Origin: Gemmatimonadota bacterium
GTDB lineage: Bacteria; Latescibacterota; UBA2968
Direction of reading: 5' to 3'
Assembly: GCA_009838845.1 (NCBI GenBank)
Contig: VXRD01000049.1
Coordinates: forward strand, 19,842-83,841
Length of the DNA stretch: 64,000 bases
The notes below the pieces were generated by a model. It was given only the letters and a program-made list of their open reading frames with translations, was not told the DNA's origin and made no database searches. The stretch's first letter is position 1, and every line of letters begins with the position of its first letter. Position numbers and translations under genes: made by a program. This document shows, piece after piece, positions 1-9,228 of the stretch.

Positions 1-66
1 GTAGTCCTCGTTGTCGCGCTGGCTGTTCTAAAACCTTTTTAGTTTCCTTTTAAGTGGGAGTGAAGC

Positions 67-816
67 ATGGCAAACGACGAATTTATGATTCCGCGACGAT
101 TGATCAATTCGGACCGGGAAGAAACACCGAGGTCCTTGCTGGACCTGATTGAACAAGGGCCATTCGATTTGGATACGGCGGCGTGGTGGATGTCGCATGT
201 GACGAATGGGGCATCGTGGATCGTGGGGTCGGGACCGGGCGGAATCGGGAAATCGACGACGATGCGTTCCTTTCTGAGCGTTGTACCCGGGGACCGGGCA
301 TTTGCGATTGCGATGCCGGGGGAGATCCCGCCGCTCGCAGATCAGAAACGCTGCACGATTGCGCTCGAATTAAGCGATCATCGGCCGCCCGGCTACCTTT
401 GGAACCAGGACTTGCGTGACTTCTTCGACCTATCAAAGGCGGGACATCAGCTTGTGGGGAACGTTCATGCGGATACTCTGGAAGAGACGCGTGAACAGAT
501 CGTCGGGGCGTGTAGCGTTCCCGAAGAACAGTTCCATCACATCAATATCATTGCATTCGTCTGGCTGGAAGGTTATGAACGCGGAAACAGCAGGCGGATC
601 AGGGATCAGACGTCGCGGCGGTTTCTCACAAGTGTACATTACACCGATGGTTCAGGCGCTCACGAGCAAGTCTATTCGGAAGGATCGGGACTCTCGCCCA
701 ACGCGCCGAGGGATGTGGAACACGAAGCAAAGTGCCGCACTTTTTTGGAGGAGGCACTGGGAGAAGCGTCGCGGGATATAGATGAACTGAGGGAGCGATA
801 TCTGGCCTGGTATTAG
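67..816 (+). CDS. P-loop ATPase resembling type II/IV secretion ATPases, atypical
   Basis: The 249-residue product carries a Walker A motif, GPGGIGKSTT, near residues 56-65, followed by GNVHADTLEETREQI near residues 133-147. That second block resembles the His-box region of PilT/VirB11/GspE-type ATPases, where a conserved His follows a small residue and Thr. The protein is much shorter than the usual 330-550 residues and no clear Walker B/Asp box is visible. It begins at ATG behind GGGAGTGAAGC, which contains a plausible ribosome binding site. No signal peptide or membrane segment is seen. It lies 77 bases upstream of a helicase-nuclease gene on the same strand, so the two may form an operon. 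Function is unknown; secretion is unlikely because no other secretion gene is nearby. The secretion-ATPase resemblance is by motif only. Confidence 0.6.
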   Translation: MANDEFMIPRRLINSDREETPRSLLDLIEQGPFDLDTAAWWMSHVTNGASWIVGSGPGGIGKSTTMRSFLSVVPGDRAFAIAMPGEIPPLADQKRCTIALELSDHRPPGYLWNQDLRDFFDLSKAGHQLVGNVHADTLEETREQIVGACSVPEEQFHHINIIAFVWLEGYERGNSRRIRDQTSRRFLTSVHYTDGSGAHEQVYSEGSGLSPNAPRDVEHEAKCRTFLEEALGEASRDIDELRERYLAWY

Positions 817-893
817 AAACAGGTGGCTACACGCCAAAATTTTACGTCAGCAATCTTGCAAATAAGAAACGCAACGCCATCTGAGGACTGTTG

Positions 894-3800
894 ATGGAAC
901 TCCCCAACGATCTACGCTTCATCTCGTTAAAGTACGCCGGACTATGCCGAGCGTGCGCGATAAGCCTCAAAGTCGGTGAGCGAGCACACTGGTCACCATC
1001 GTCGAAAGAGGTCTGGTGTATTGACTGCGCGAGTGAGGAATCCTCGGCCCAAGTCGCATCAGATAGTGTAGTGGGTAGTTCTTGGAGCGCGATAAAGAAC
1101 GCAAGTCCCAACAGCGCGAGCGCGTTAAATCTGGCTGCCAACAGATCGCATACTCCGTGGCAAAAACTGTGCGCATATGCACAACGGTGTATCGAAGCGG
1201 AAGCTGCGAAATCACTGGTCCCGTACGTCGAAGAGAACTCTTTGTGGTTCTTACATTCAGGACAAGAGAAACTGGTAGTTGGACAGGACGACTCGACACC
1301 GGCGTCTGGAAAACTCGCCAATCGTCTGTCTCGCACGCGATCACAAGACGGGCGGTCAATCATATATGGCTGGCCAACGGTCGTCGTGATTGATCGTGAC
1401 CATAAGCCTAAGGTCGCTCCTCTTTTTGTCGTCCATATCGAACCGGAACGAAGTCGCAATGACAAGTGGGAACTTCATGCCACAGGGGAGCCGGAGTTCA
1501 ACTTAGCCATCACGGCAAGCGGTATCTTCGACCCTTCAATCATCGAAGACGTCAGCGACCTGTTAAGTGACAACTTGCCATTCGGAGATGCCGATGCTTT
1601 TGCCGCCCTCGCCGGACGAGTGGCTGGCCTGCTTGGACTCAAGATCCTATCGCGACTCAATCCGAGAATGCTCGAAGCGCACGTAAGTCGCAACCAAGGT
1701 GTCTACAACGCCGGGGTCACAGTCATGGCCGAGGCGTCTGGATACACCGTCGCTCTTCGTGAGGAATTGCGACAACTACAGACCCGAAAAGACTGGGTGA
1801 CTACTGCTGCGGCCTTTCTTCTCCCCAATAGTTTCGTGCAGAAGGAATACAAGCGCGTCCCGTCCGAGCCTCTTGCGGCACCGCTTGTATGCAACCAATC
1901 ACAGGAGGAGACACTTGAGTGTCTCCGCAGAGAACCTCTGACGATTGTGACCGGTCCACCTGGGACAGGAAAAACGCAACTCGTAGTGAATGCGGTTACA
2001 AACGCGTGGCTGGACGGCGACAAAGTCCTGGTGACCTCGACCAACAATGCTGCGGTTGATGTGGCCGTTGACCGTGCAGAGGAAGACGTTTGTAATGGCT
2101 TGTTGGTCCGCACCGGCAATCGCGATGTGCGCGAGCAGGTTCCGGATCGCATCATTGTAGCGTCATATCAGGCGGAAACTCACGGCGGCAACCAGGCGGC
2201 AGCGCGTGCTCAGTTGAAGCGGATCGCCACTGAGCGCACCCGGTTAATGAAGAAACTAACACGGCTGGAAGAACTGGACGAGGAACTGTTGCGGGTTGTC
2301 GAGGAGCAGGAGGAACTCAGGCCAGCTTTGAAAGAGACGGCACTAACCCTATGGCCTACTGCCAGTCTTCCCGAACTGCCCATCAGTTCCCACGAAATAG
2401 AGATACGATCCAGACGATTGTTGCGGACGTGGTTTTTCCGTCGCTTCCGCGCACGACGCCTACGCAGGCGACTCGACTGTCTCGAAACCGCTCCATTAGA
2501 GCAACTGGCTAACTGGGCTCGAATGGATCAGCGTATGGCAAAGCTGACCTCCCAATTGGAAATTGGGCGATCAGAACGGCAACAACTGAAGGCCGCTGTG
2601 GGGGATCCGGCGACCCGTGTGCGAGAAGCGGACGAGAAATGGGCAGAAGCCAGCCTCTGCGCGATCCGTGCAGATACCGCGACGCGAATCTGCTCTGGTG
2701 CTGATCGCCTGGCAGCTTTCGGCACAATCTCTGCCAACATAGACCATTTCAAACGGGCCATTGGCAATTCGTTTCACTACTTACGAGGCTGGGCATGCAC
2801 AGCACTGTCAGCGCAACATAACTTCCCTTTGGAATCAGGACTATTTGACCTTGTGATCGTTGATGAGGCCAGCCAGTGCAGCCTGGCGGCGGTGCTGCCT
2901 TTGGCTTATCGCGCCAAACGTCTGGCAGTGGTGGGAGATCCATACCAACTGAATCCGATCATTTCCCTCAGCGATGGGCTTTTACAAGAAATCGCCACAC
3001 AAACGGGATTCAATAACGACGATCTGCGCAAGCGCGGCATTCATCACAAGGACGGCTCGGCCTATTCCGCGTTCGAGTTTGCAGCAAGACCCCAAATACC
3101 AGTTCTTCTCAATGAGCACTACCGCTGCCACCCACACATCGCTCGTTGGTTCAACAAAACGTTCTACAGGGGTGAACTCACCATACTGACGGACATCTCC
3201 GATACGGCTCAGCGTGACCGTGCCATCTCGTGGTGCGATGTCGAGGGTACTGTAGAACGGCCCGCTTCTGGAAGTTGGCTAAACCGATCCGAGGCGGAAC
3301 AAACGGTAAAACAAATTCAGGGCGTAATCGAGTCTGGTTACAAGACCGTTGGCGTGGTAACTCCATTCGCCGCGCAGGCGCAACTCATCGATTGGCTCGC
3401 AAAAAGACAATTCGGCCAGGATTTTCTGTCCGACATCGGTTTTGTGAGCGGAACCGCACATCGCTTACAAGGAGATGAGCGTGAGGCAATCGTTCTTTCT
3501 TCCGTGCTTTCTCCCGGTATGTCCAAGAGCGGCATCCGTTGGGTAGAAAAAGAGAGAAACCTCCTGAACGTGGCTGTGAGCCGTGCTCGTCGAGCGCTGA
3601 TCGTTCTTGGACACCCGCTCATAGGAGATTTGGGTAGTCCAACTCTGGCCTCTCTGCGTGTCTATCTATGTGATGAGATTGCCCAGAATGAAGGTGTTGC
3701 TCAACCCTCAGCCGATTTTCGCACGGACAGCAGATCTGAACAACTCCTGCTTGACGCCATGCAGATCCGGGATCTCTCGCCCTATGCTAAGCTCCAAGTG

Positions 3801-4058
3801 GAGGGGTATGAATTGGACTTTGCACTACTGGAACAGGGAATCAAGCTAAACATCGAGGTTGACGGCGATCAGCATCTCGACGCGAGAGGCCGACAACGGC
3901 GCCAGGACATTGCCCGGGATCGCGTTCTATTTAACCTCGGTTGGACAGTTTTGCGGGTAGCGACGTGGCGATGCCACGAAGAAATTGACTCAGTGATTGA
4001 AGAAATCAGGAAAACGCGGGACCGATTGCTTGTCGAAGCCTCTCGCCAGACGTTTTAA
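894..4058 (+). CDS. SF1 (UPF1-like) helicase with C-terminal DUF559/Vsr-type nuclease domain
   Basis: Product of 1054 residues. A zinc-finger-like N-terminus has two CxxC pairs (CRAC and CIDC, residues about 20-46). The helicase core shows Walker A GPPGTGKT (about 355), Walker B VIVDEASQC (about 650), VGDPYQLNPI, the motif NEHYRCHPHIA, and the motif VI-like NVAVSRARRALIV. A long charged, probably coiled-coil insertion separates motifs Ia and II. The last 110 residues hold YELDFAL and NIEVDGDQH followed by LGWTVLRV, matching the Vsr-like DUF559 endonuclease fold. Helicases of this AAA_11/AAA_12 family fused to a nuclease are frequent in bacterial defence islands; a defence role here is inference. 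I chose the ATG at 894, preceded by GAGGA, over a TTG three bases earlier. It follows the P-loop ATPase gene and ends before a minus-strand esterase. Confidence 0.85.
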   Translation: MELPNDLRFISLKYAGLCRACAISLKVGERAHWSPSSKEVWCIDCASEESSAQVASDSVVGSSWSAIKNASPNSASALNLAANRSHTPWQKLCAYAQRCIEAEAAKSLVPYVEENSLWFLHSGQEKLVVGQDDSTPASGKLANRLSRTRSQDGRSIIYGWPTVVVIDRDHKPKVAPLFVVHIEPERSRNDKWELHATGEPEFNLAITASGIFDPSIIEDVSDLLSDNLPFGDADAFAALAGRVAGLLGLKILSRLNPRMLEAHVSRNQGVYNAGVTVMAEASGYTVALREELRQLQTRKDWVTTAAAFLLPNSFVQKEYKRVPSEPLAAPLVCNQSQEETLECLRREPLTIVTGPPGTGKTQLVVNAVTNAWLDGDKVLVTSTNNAAVDVAVDRAEEDVCNGLLVRTGNRDVREQVPDRIIVASYQAETHGGNQAAARAQLKRIATERTRLMKKLTRLEELDEELLRVVEEQEELRPALKETALTLWPTASLPELPISSHEIEIRSRRLLRTWFFRRFRARRLRRRLDCLETAPLEQLANWARMDQRMAKLTSQLEIGRSERQQLKAAVGDPATRVREADEKWAEASLCAIRADTATRICSGADRLAAFGTISANIDHFKRAIGNSFHYLRGWACTALSAQHNFPLESGLFDLVIVDEASQCSLAAVLPLAYRAKRLAVVGDPYQLNPIISLSDGLLQEIATQTGFNNDDLRKRGIHHKDGSAYSAFEFAARPQIPVLLNEHYRCHPHIARWFNKTFYRGELTILTDISDTAQRDRAISWCDVEGTVERPASGSWLNRSEAEQTVKQIQGVIESGYKTVGVVTPFAAQAQLIDWLAKRQFGQDFLSDIGFVSGTAHRLQGDEREAIVLSSVLSPGMSKSGIRWVEKERNLLNVAVSRARRALIVLGHPLIGDLGSPTLASLRVYLCDEIAQNEGVAQPSADFRTDSRSEQLLLDAMQIRDLSPYAKLQVEGYELDFALLEQGIKLNIEVDGDQHLDARGRQRRQDIARDRVLFNLGWTVLRVATWRCHEEIDSVIEEIRKTRDRLLVEASRQTF

Positions 4059-4138
4059 CGTGACGAGGGATGCCGTGTCGTCTGCGTAAGAAACGACAGA
4101 AGGTGGAGACCGCCATGGCGTCACCAGCCTTTTTTCGG

Positions 4139-5269
4139 TCATGCCTGGATCTGATCCAGCCAGCCTTCCAGGGTGTAGCTCGGGTCGCCGATCTCCTCTG
4201 GACGGAGGCATGCCAGGTCGGTGCGGTGTATGGGCCGGATGCCGAGGTCGGGAAGGGTGGCACCGCGCTGGTGGAGGTCGGTGCCGTAGAGTTTTTCCAG
4301 GACGATGCCGTTGGCGTCGCACCAATCGCCCGAGTTGAGGGTGGGCAGGTTCTCTTTGGGGTCGAAACCGGGGGCGCCGAGGTGGCGGTGGATCCATTTT
4401 AGGGCGACGGTGTAGCCGAAGTAGGGTCGATGCCCTCCCGCTGGTTCGAACCAGCAAGCGATGTGGCCGTCCGGGAAATTTGGAGCCGCGCAGGCCACGG
4501 CGTTCCGGGTACCTTCCCACGCGGCACTGTCTCCTTCTGTGTCGATGATGACATCGGCGTCGCCGTTGAGAATGAGGACGGCGCAGTGGGGCGCAGCCAG
4601 GGAGAGGAACTCCGGCCAGGTACAGAGGGTGCGCAGGCGCTGATTTGGGACGCGGGTGCAGAACTTGCCGGTGACCGTCATGGTGTCGCACAGCGCCCAA
4701 CCGGAGACCAGGGCCAGCTTGAGGCGGGTGTCGAGGGCCAGCATCCAGGAGGCCTTGGCGCCGCCGAGGGAGTTTCCCGCCACACCGACGCGCTCCCGGT
4801 CAATGTCGCTCCGGGTGAAGAGAAAATCGATGCCCCGCATCGTGTCGAAGACGAGCTTGCCCATGATGAGCCGGCCAGCATCATCGGCGCAGGTGTGGAC
4901 TTCTTCAGGATCGTGTGCCCGGGTACCCAGGTCGCCGCAGATGTGCCGCTCTTCTTCTCCGACCGGGTCCAGAACCAGGCAGGCCAGCCCGAGTTTGGCG
5001 TAGAGTTGGGGGATGTAGGTGTACTGCCACTGGCTTTTGCTGCCGCCGTGGCCGCAGGTGATTACGATGGACGGCATGGGTGCGGTGGGGTGTGCGGGTC
5101 GATAGAGCACGGAGGGGACGCGGGAACCGGGTTCGCTCGTCCAGATCCATTTTTCGACGACGATTCCATCCCATTCGATCTGTCCGCGGGACTCCGGAGC
5201 CAGGTCGCAGCGGACCGTGGGAATGCCCAGAAGGTCGTGCAGAGCGCGGCGCAGGGATTCGGTTTGCAT
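4139..5269 (-). CDS. alpha/beta hydrolase, acetyl-esterase-like
   Basis: Encodes 376 residues with an alpha/beta-hydrolase pattern: oxyanion-side HGG (CGHGGSK), nucleophile elbow GNSLGG, a likely catalytic Asp in LNGDADVIID and His in GGHRPYF. This places it with dienelactone-hydrolase/acetyl-xylan-esterase-like serine hydrolases; the substrate cannot be read from sequence. The reading frame is open further upstream into the tmRNA gene, but the ATG at 5269 gives the first residues that look like this family. There is no signal peptide, so it is probably cytoplasmic. Its base composition is clearly more GC-rich than the neighbouring minus-strand genes, which may mean recent acquisition. It converges tail to tail with the helicase gene. 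Confidence 0.8.
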   Translation of the reverse strand: MQTESLRRALHDLLGIPTVRCDLAPESRGQIEWDGIVVEKWIWTSEPGSRVPSVLYRPAHPTAPMPSIVITCGHGGSKSQWQYTYIPQLYAKLGLACLVLDPVGEEERHICGDLGTRAHDPEEVHTCADDAGRLIMGKLVFDTMRGIDFLFTRSDIDRERVGVAGNSLGGAKASWMLALDTRLKLALVSGWALCDTMTVTGKFCTRVPNQRLRTLCTWPEFLSLAAPHCAVLILNGDADVIIDTEGDSAAWEGTRNAVACAAPNFPDGHIACWFEPAGGHRPYFGYTVALKWIHRHLGAPGFDPKENLPTLNSGDWCDANGIVLEKLYGTDLHQRGATLPDLGIRPIHRTDLACLRPEEIGDPSYTLEGWLDQIQA

Positions 5270-5356
5270 GGGAATGTTCTTTGGAAGGGCAGCGGGATGG
5301 TAGCGTGCCGTGAGACGATGAAGGGCCGGCCTGTAGGTCGGCTCGCCACGAAAGAA

Positions 5357-5741
5357 TGGTGGAGGCGGCGGGAATCGAACCCGCGTCCGAAAGCAGTTTG
5401 ATAACGGCATCTACGTGTGTAGTCTATTCACTTAGGATCTCGCACCTCGCGCCCCAACAGACAGGGTCGCTGAGATGCCAGCTCGATGGTTGGGGCTGTG
5501 GCCCACTCTCATCCGGAGGCCCTCGAGCGGAAACCCCCGCACCAGCCTGCTCTCGTCGGCGCTCTGCCCAGACCACGCAGGCAAGGTCTGAGAGAACGGA
5601 CTGCGTAACGGTTAGTTAGGCAGCCATTGCGTACGTGTTATCGTCCGCAGTTGCGTTTTTTCCCAATTGTTTTACGAGGTGATTGGGTACCTCGACACGC
5701 AGCTATTATCTCTCCACCCCCGTCGAAGCCGTGTCGCCCCC
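5357..5741 (-). ncRNA. ssrA: transfer-messenger RNA (tmRNA)
   Basis: On the minus strand the 5' end GGGGGCG pairs over seven bases with CGCCTCC before a genomically encoded ACCA, forming the tRNA-like acceptor stem; the TPsiC arm sequence GGTTCGATTCCC is next to it. The conserved 5' segment CGACACGGCTTCGACGGGGG follows the acceptor strand. The resume reading frame lies at 5648-5619 and encodes ADDNTYAMAA before TAA (5618-5616). Length 385 nt fits one-piece tmRNA. It rescues stalled ribosomes with SmpB and tags the nascent chain for proteolysis. smpB is not in this window. A strong promoter sits just upstream. Confidence 0.97.
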
Positions 5742-5753
5742 AGCACACGAAAA

Positions 5754-5782
5754 AATATATCTAAGTTAATCCTTCCAGTCAA
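5754..5782 (-). promoter_or_regulatory. sigma70-type promoter of tmRNA
   Basis: Minus strand shows TTGACT, a 17-nt spacer, then TATATT, placing the start about 6 nt before the mature tmRNA 5' end, consistent with RNase P trimming a short leader. Confidence 0.8.
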
Positions 5783-5794
5783 GCGGTCCCCAGC

Positions 5795-6730
5795 CTAATT
5801 CTCCTTAAACCACTCTATTGTCTGTCGCAGTCCCTGATCTGGCGTCACCTGAGGTTCCCATCCCAGGAGTTTTTTGGCCAGGGTGATATCGGGTTGTCGC
5901 ATTTGGGGATCGTCGCCGATTTGTGCATTGGGCATCAGCGCGATTTCGCTTTTGCTCTCGGTTAGTTTAATAATTTTTTTTGCCAGATCTAACATTGAGG
6001 TCTCACTCGATGGATTGCCGATGTTTACGGGGGCGTGATAATCCGTGTGCATCAATCGATAGATCCCTTCAATCAGGTCTGAAACATAACAAATACTACG
6101 CGTTTGACTACCATCGCCATATACTTTCAATGGTTCACCTGCCAGTGCCCGATTGACAAAATTGGGAATGGCTCGTCCATCGTTTTTGCGCATGCGGGGG
6201 CCATAGGTATTAAAAATCCGCACAATCCGCGTATCGACCCCGCTTTCGCGGTGATAGGCCATTGTCATGGCTTCGGCAAAGCGCTTGGCTTCGTCATAGA
6301 CACCACGCACGCCCAGTGTATTGACATTGCCCAAATACGATTCTGGCTGCGGATGTACCAGCGGATCGCCGTAAATTTCGGATGTTGAGGCCAAAAAAAA
6401 CTTCGCTTTTTTTGCACGCGCCACACCGAGCGCGTTGTGCGTGCCGTGCGCGCCCACTTTCAGGATGCGAATGGGGTAGCGCGAAAAATCATCGGGGCTG
6501 GCCGGGCTGGCAAAATGCAATACATAATCCAATGGCCCCTTCACATAGATGTATTGCGTTACATCGTGTTTGATAAATGTAAAACCGTCCTGACCAAACA
6601 GGTGTGTGATATTTTTTGCGCGTCCGGTCAACAGGTTATCCATGACAATTAGTTCGTGCCCTTCATCCAGCAATCGGTCGCACAAATGCGATCCCAAAAA
6701 CCCCGCGCCACCTGTTAGTAAGATACGCAT
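5795..6730 (-). CDS. UDP-glucuronate decarboxylase-like SDR epimerase/dehydratase
   Basis: Encodes 311 residues of the extended SDR family. The N-terminus has the NAD-binding [11 protein letters not shown] motif (about residues 7-17), then STSEIYG and the catalytic YDEAKR (Tyr-x3-Lys), and [13 protein letters not shown], all hallmarks of UDP-xylose synthases that convert UDP-glucuronate to UDP-xylose with bound NAD. The start at 6730 gives the canonical MRILLTGG; the frame is open 25 codons upstream but that part lies in the preceding gene. It is 10 bases downstream of a nucleotide-sugar dehydrogenase and likely cotranscribed with it, suggesting supply of sugars for surface polysaccharide. 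A dTDP-glucose dehydratase is less likely from the motif spacing. Confidence 0.87.
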   Translation of the reverse strand: MRILLTGGAGFLGSHLCDRLLDEGHELIVMDNLLTGRAKNITHLFGQDGFTFIKHDVTQYIYVKGPLDYVLHFASPASPDDFSRYPIRILKVGAHGTHNALGVARAKKAKFFLASTSEIYGDPLVHPQPESYLGNVNTLGVRGVYDEAKRFAEAMTMAYHRESGVDTRIVRIFNTYGPRMRKNDGRAIPNFVNRALAGEPLKVYGDGSQTRSICYVSDLIEGIYRLMHTDYHAPVNIGNPSSETSMLDLAKKIIKLTESKSEIALMPNAQIGDDPQMRQPDITLAKKLLGWEPQVTPDQGLRQTIEWFKEN

Positions 6731-6740
6731 ATAGTTCCTG

Positions 6741-8087
6741 TTACAGTTTAAAGACGTGATCTTTGTTTCCAGATACAACCTGTGTGGCATTGCGCGTATC
6801 GACAATACAGCGCGCGTGCTTGACTATCCATTCATAATCCCAATTGCTGTGATGTGTCACAATTACCACACAATGGGCTTCTGTTATGTTTTTTTTATTT
6901 AAAGAGGTACTCTTCAAGTCCAAACTTTCTGTCTGCAAGTGATCCACAAACGGATCGCAATACGAGACTTTCGCCCCTTTCTCCTGAAGCATTTCTATAA
7001 TATCCAATGCTGGTGACTCGCGAATATCGCGCACATCGGGTTTGTACGTCACGCCCAATATCAGGATGTTCGCGCCTTTCAAACACCGCTCGTATTCGTT
7101 GAGTGCGTCGGTGATTTTATCGACCACATACCCTGGCATGCTGCGCGTCACTTCGCTGGCCAATTCGATAAAGCGCGCATTGTAATTCAAGGTCTTGAGC
7201 TTCCAGGCCAGAAAGTGCGGATCAACCGGGATACAATGCCCGCCCAGCCCTGGACCGGGATAAAATGGCATGAATCCAAACGGCTTGGTCGCTGCGGCAT
7301 CGATTACTTCCCAAACATCCACCCCCAAGCGGTCACACATCAGGGCCACTTCATTGACAAGACCAATATTTACACTGCGAAAAGTATTTTCCAGCAACTT
7401 GGTCATTTCTGCTGCCTGGGTTGATGAGACCGATACAACTTCGCCGATCGATTGTCGGTAAAAATGCGTGCCTATTTCTGTGCAAGACGGGGTAATACCA
7501 CCCACGACCTTGGGCGTGTTGGTGATGGTATAAACCCTGTTGCCCGGATCGACGCGCTCTGGAGAAAATACCAGAAAAAAGTCTCGACCGACCTTCAAGC
7601 CACTTTCTTCGAGCAGGGGCAATACCAGTTCATGGGTCGTACCTGGATACGTCGTGCTCTCCAAAATCACCAGTTGTCCACGGCGCAGTCGGTCTTTGAT
7701 TGCGCTACATGCTTGCAAAATAAACGAGACATCCGGGTCGCGTGTTTTATTTAAGGGTGTGGGCACACATACCACGACTACATCGGCCTCATGGAGCACA
7801 TCGCATTCTCGAGTTGCTGTCAATTTTCCCACAGCTTTGAGCCCCGCTACTTCAAATTCCGATACACCCTGCACATCGGACTTTCCCGATTCTACCAGAT
7901 CTACTTTGCGCGCCGATGTATCGATTCCCGTGACAGAAAATCCCACCTTGCCCAATTCCACGGATAGGGTCAATCCCACATACCCCAATCCCATCACCGC
8001 TATCCGTGCTTCGTGCGATGCGATTTTTTCCTCCAGCATCTGTCTGGGGTTGGCAATTTCTCGAGGTAATCTTTCCGGTATAGCCAT
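6741..8087 (-). CDS. nucleotide-sugar dehydrogenase (UDP-N-acetylhexosamine type)
   Basis: The 448-residue product has an N-terminal Rossmann motif, [12 protein letters not shown], the STTYPGTT segment, and the catalytic-Cys motif [19 protein letters not shown]. This form is typical of WecC/WbpA/TviB enzymes, which oxidise UDP-GlcNAc or UDP-ManNAc to uronic acids with two NAD+, rather than UDP-glucose dehydrogenase. The ATG at 8087 overlaps the argF stop by one base (TAATG), implying translational coupling. It is followed after 10 bases by the UDP-glucuronate decarboxylase gene. Together they supply precursors for an envelope or capsule polysaccharide; the glycosyltransferases are not in the window. 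Confidence 0.88.
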   Translation of the reverse strand: MAIPERLPREIANPRQMLEEKIASHEARIAVMGLGYVGLTLSVELGKVGFSVTGIDTSARKVDLVESGKSDVQGVSEFEVAGLKAVGKLTATRECDVLHEADVVVVCVPTPLNKTRDPDVSFILQACSAIKDRLRRGQLVILESTTYPGTTHELVLPLLEESGLKVGRDFFLVFSPERVDPGNRVYTITNTPKVVGGITPSCTEIGTHFYRQSIGEVVSVSSTQAAEMTKLLENTFRSVNIGLVNEVALMCDRLGVDVWEVIDAAATKPFGFMPFYPGPGLGGHCIPVDPHFLAWKLKTLNYNARFIELASEVTRSMPGYVVDKITDALNEYERCLKGANILILGVTYKPDVRDIRESPALDIIEMLQEKGAKVSYCDPFVDHLQTESLDLKSTSLNKKNITEAHCVVIVTHHSNWDYEWIVKHARCIVDTRNATQVVSGNKDHVFKL

Positions 8088-9010
8088 TATGTTATCCGCT
8101 CTGGTCCGATCATTTGAATCAATACGGCCTTTTGAATATGCATGCGATTCTCTGCTTGATCCACAGCAATGCATCGCTCGCTTGCCATGACCTCATCCGT
8201 TACTTCATATCCCTTGTGTGCAGGTAAGCAGTGCATTACATAAGCATCTGTCTTTTTGAGCAATTCGCTATTGATCTGATATGGCATGAATACTTTGGTG
8301 CGCCGCTTCTTTTCTTCTGAAAATTCTGGATTGTTAAAAAATTCCATATCAATCCACGTATCGGTATAAACAAAATCTGCATCGGCAACAGCGGCTTCCA
8401 GATCCAGCGTTTCTTCAAACAACCCGGTTGCACGCGCTGCTTTGACCAGTTCGGGGTCTGCCGATGGCTTGTTGATCTCTGGCGTCACAGCCGTTATGCG
8501 TACGCCTGCTTTTGTGCACGCTGTCACCAGCGAATTGCACACATTGTTCCAGATGCCCACATAAACTACATGCGTTCCCGCCAACTTGCCTCGCACTTCC
8601 AGGATCGATAGCAGATCGCCCAGAGCTTGACAGGGGTGATAGCGGTCACAACATCCGTTGATCACAGGGACTTCGGAGCCGAGAGTCAGCCGCAGCAGAT
8701 CTTCGTGTTTGAGCATGCGCGCCATAATCACATCGGCATATCGCGACAGGACCTGTGCCTCATCGCGCACATCGGCCAATCCAAAGTTGGTGGTCATCCA
8801 GTCCAAAAATACAGCCTGACCTCCCAATTGATGCATGCCCACTTCAAAAGATACGCGGGTGCGCGTCGATGTTTTTTGAAATAACATCGCCAGAGTTTGT
8901 CCCTTTAGCAAACCTTCATAGCGCTCGGGATTCTTTTTGATCACCAGACCCATTTCTACCGCATGCAAAATATCATCTGGCGACCACGTCTTCAGTGTCA
9001 AAAGATCCAT
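8087..9010 (-). CDS. argF: ornithine carbamoyltransferase-family enzyme
   Basis: Encodes 307 residues. The carbamoyl-phosphate site STRTR, the HPCQ motif and the MHCLPAHKG loop are all present, as in OTCases that make citrulline from ornithine in arginine synthesis. Family-typical length. In place of the SMG loop that normally closes over ornithine, the protein has DTWIDMEFFNNPEF, and an insertion follows the first motif (FLDWMTTNFGLADVRD), so the acceptor amine might be modified or different. I chose ATG 9010 (AAGGA seven bases away) over 9016. The frame stays open upstream only through octamer repeats, giving a spurious repetitive N-terminus. It is coupled by TAATG to the nucleotide-sugar dehydrogenase gene, an unusual partner for arginine synthesis. 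Confidence 0.82.
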   Translation of the reverse strand: MDLLTLKTWSPDDILHAVEMGLVIKKNPERYEGLLKGQTLAMLFQKTSTRTRVSFEVGMHQLGGQAVFLDWMTTNFGLADVRDEAQVLSRYADVIMARMLKHEDLLRLTLGSEVPVINGCCDRYHPCQALGDLLSILEVRGKLAGTHVVYVGIWNNVCNSLVTACTKAGVRITAVTPEINKPSADPELVKAARATGLFEETLDLEAAVADADFVYTDTWIDMEFFNNPEFSEEKKRRTKVFMPYQINSELLKKTDAYVMHCLPAHKGYEVTDEVMASERCIAVDQAENRMHIQKAVLIQMIGPERIT

Positions 9011-9036
9011 ATCCATTTCCTTTCTATAAAAAGCGC

Positions 9037-9087
9037 GAATAGACGAATAGACGAATAGACGAATAGACGAATAGACGAATAGACGAA
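9037..9087. repeat. octamer tandem repeat, GAATAGAC x6
   Basis: Six perfect tandem copies of GAATAGAC end in GAACCCCGCCCA. The same motif class recurs at 9189-9212, 15691-15709 and 15755-15800, always between genes. Confidence 0.95.
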
Positions 9088-9114
9088 CCCCGCCCAACCA
9101 CCCAAAACCTCTGG

Positions 9115-9139
9115 ATTGCGGCTAAAATCATGCCGCAAT
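9115..9139. repeat. REP-like palindrome, copy 1
   Basis: Perfect 8-base arms ATTGCGGC and GCCGCAAT flank a 9-base centre (TAAAATCAT). A close relative in inverse orientation lies at 54200-54221, so this is a dispersed repeat. It sits between the two octamer arrays in the argF-nrnA gap. Confidence 0.8.
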
Positions 9140-9188
9140 GACGGCCTATTTGTCTATGAACTGGCCTGAACCAGTTGTACCCCGTTCC

Positions 9189-9212
9189 GTTGATTCGTTG
9201 ATTCGTTGATTC
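9189..9212. repeat. octamer tandem repeat, GTTGATTC x3
   Basis: Three perfect copies of GTTGATTC. On the opposite strand the unit contains CGAAT as in the array at 9037-9087, so the two arrays face each other as imperfect inverted repeats. Confidence 0.9.
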
Positions 9213-9228
9213 GTGCCTTTATACCGAT

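Noticed and set aside
3990..4700. Long minus-strand open frame rich in Arg, Pro and His
   Set aside because: It overlaps the esterase gene in another frame and the biased residues are those of a GC-rich shadow; no family motif.
4430..5401. 323-codon plus-strand open frame opposite the esterase and tmRNA
   Set aside because: Antisense to a well-supported hydrolase and to ssrA; lacks motifs.
5356..5619. Open frame within the tmRNA
   Set aside because: Lies on the opposite strand of a structural RNA gene with clear tRNA-like ends.
9011..9097. argF N-terminus starting at 9097 (repetitive RLFVYSSI residues)
   Set aside because: This part is translated octamer repeat; the family start and ribosome site fit ATG 9010.
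9037..9212. Octamer arrays as a CRISPR array
   Set aside because: Units are eight bases in direct tandem with no unique spacers.
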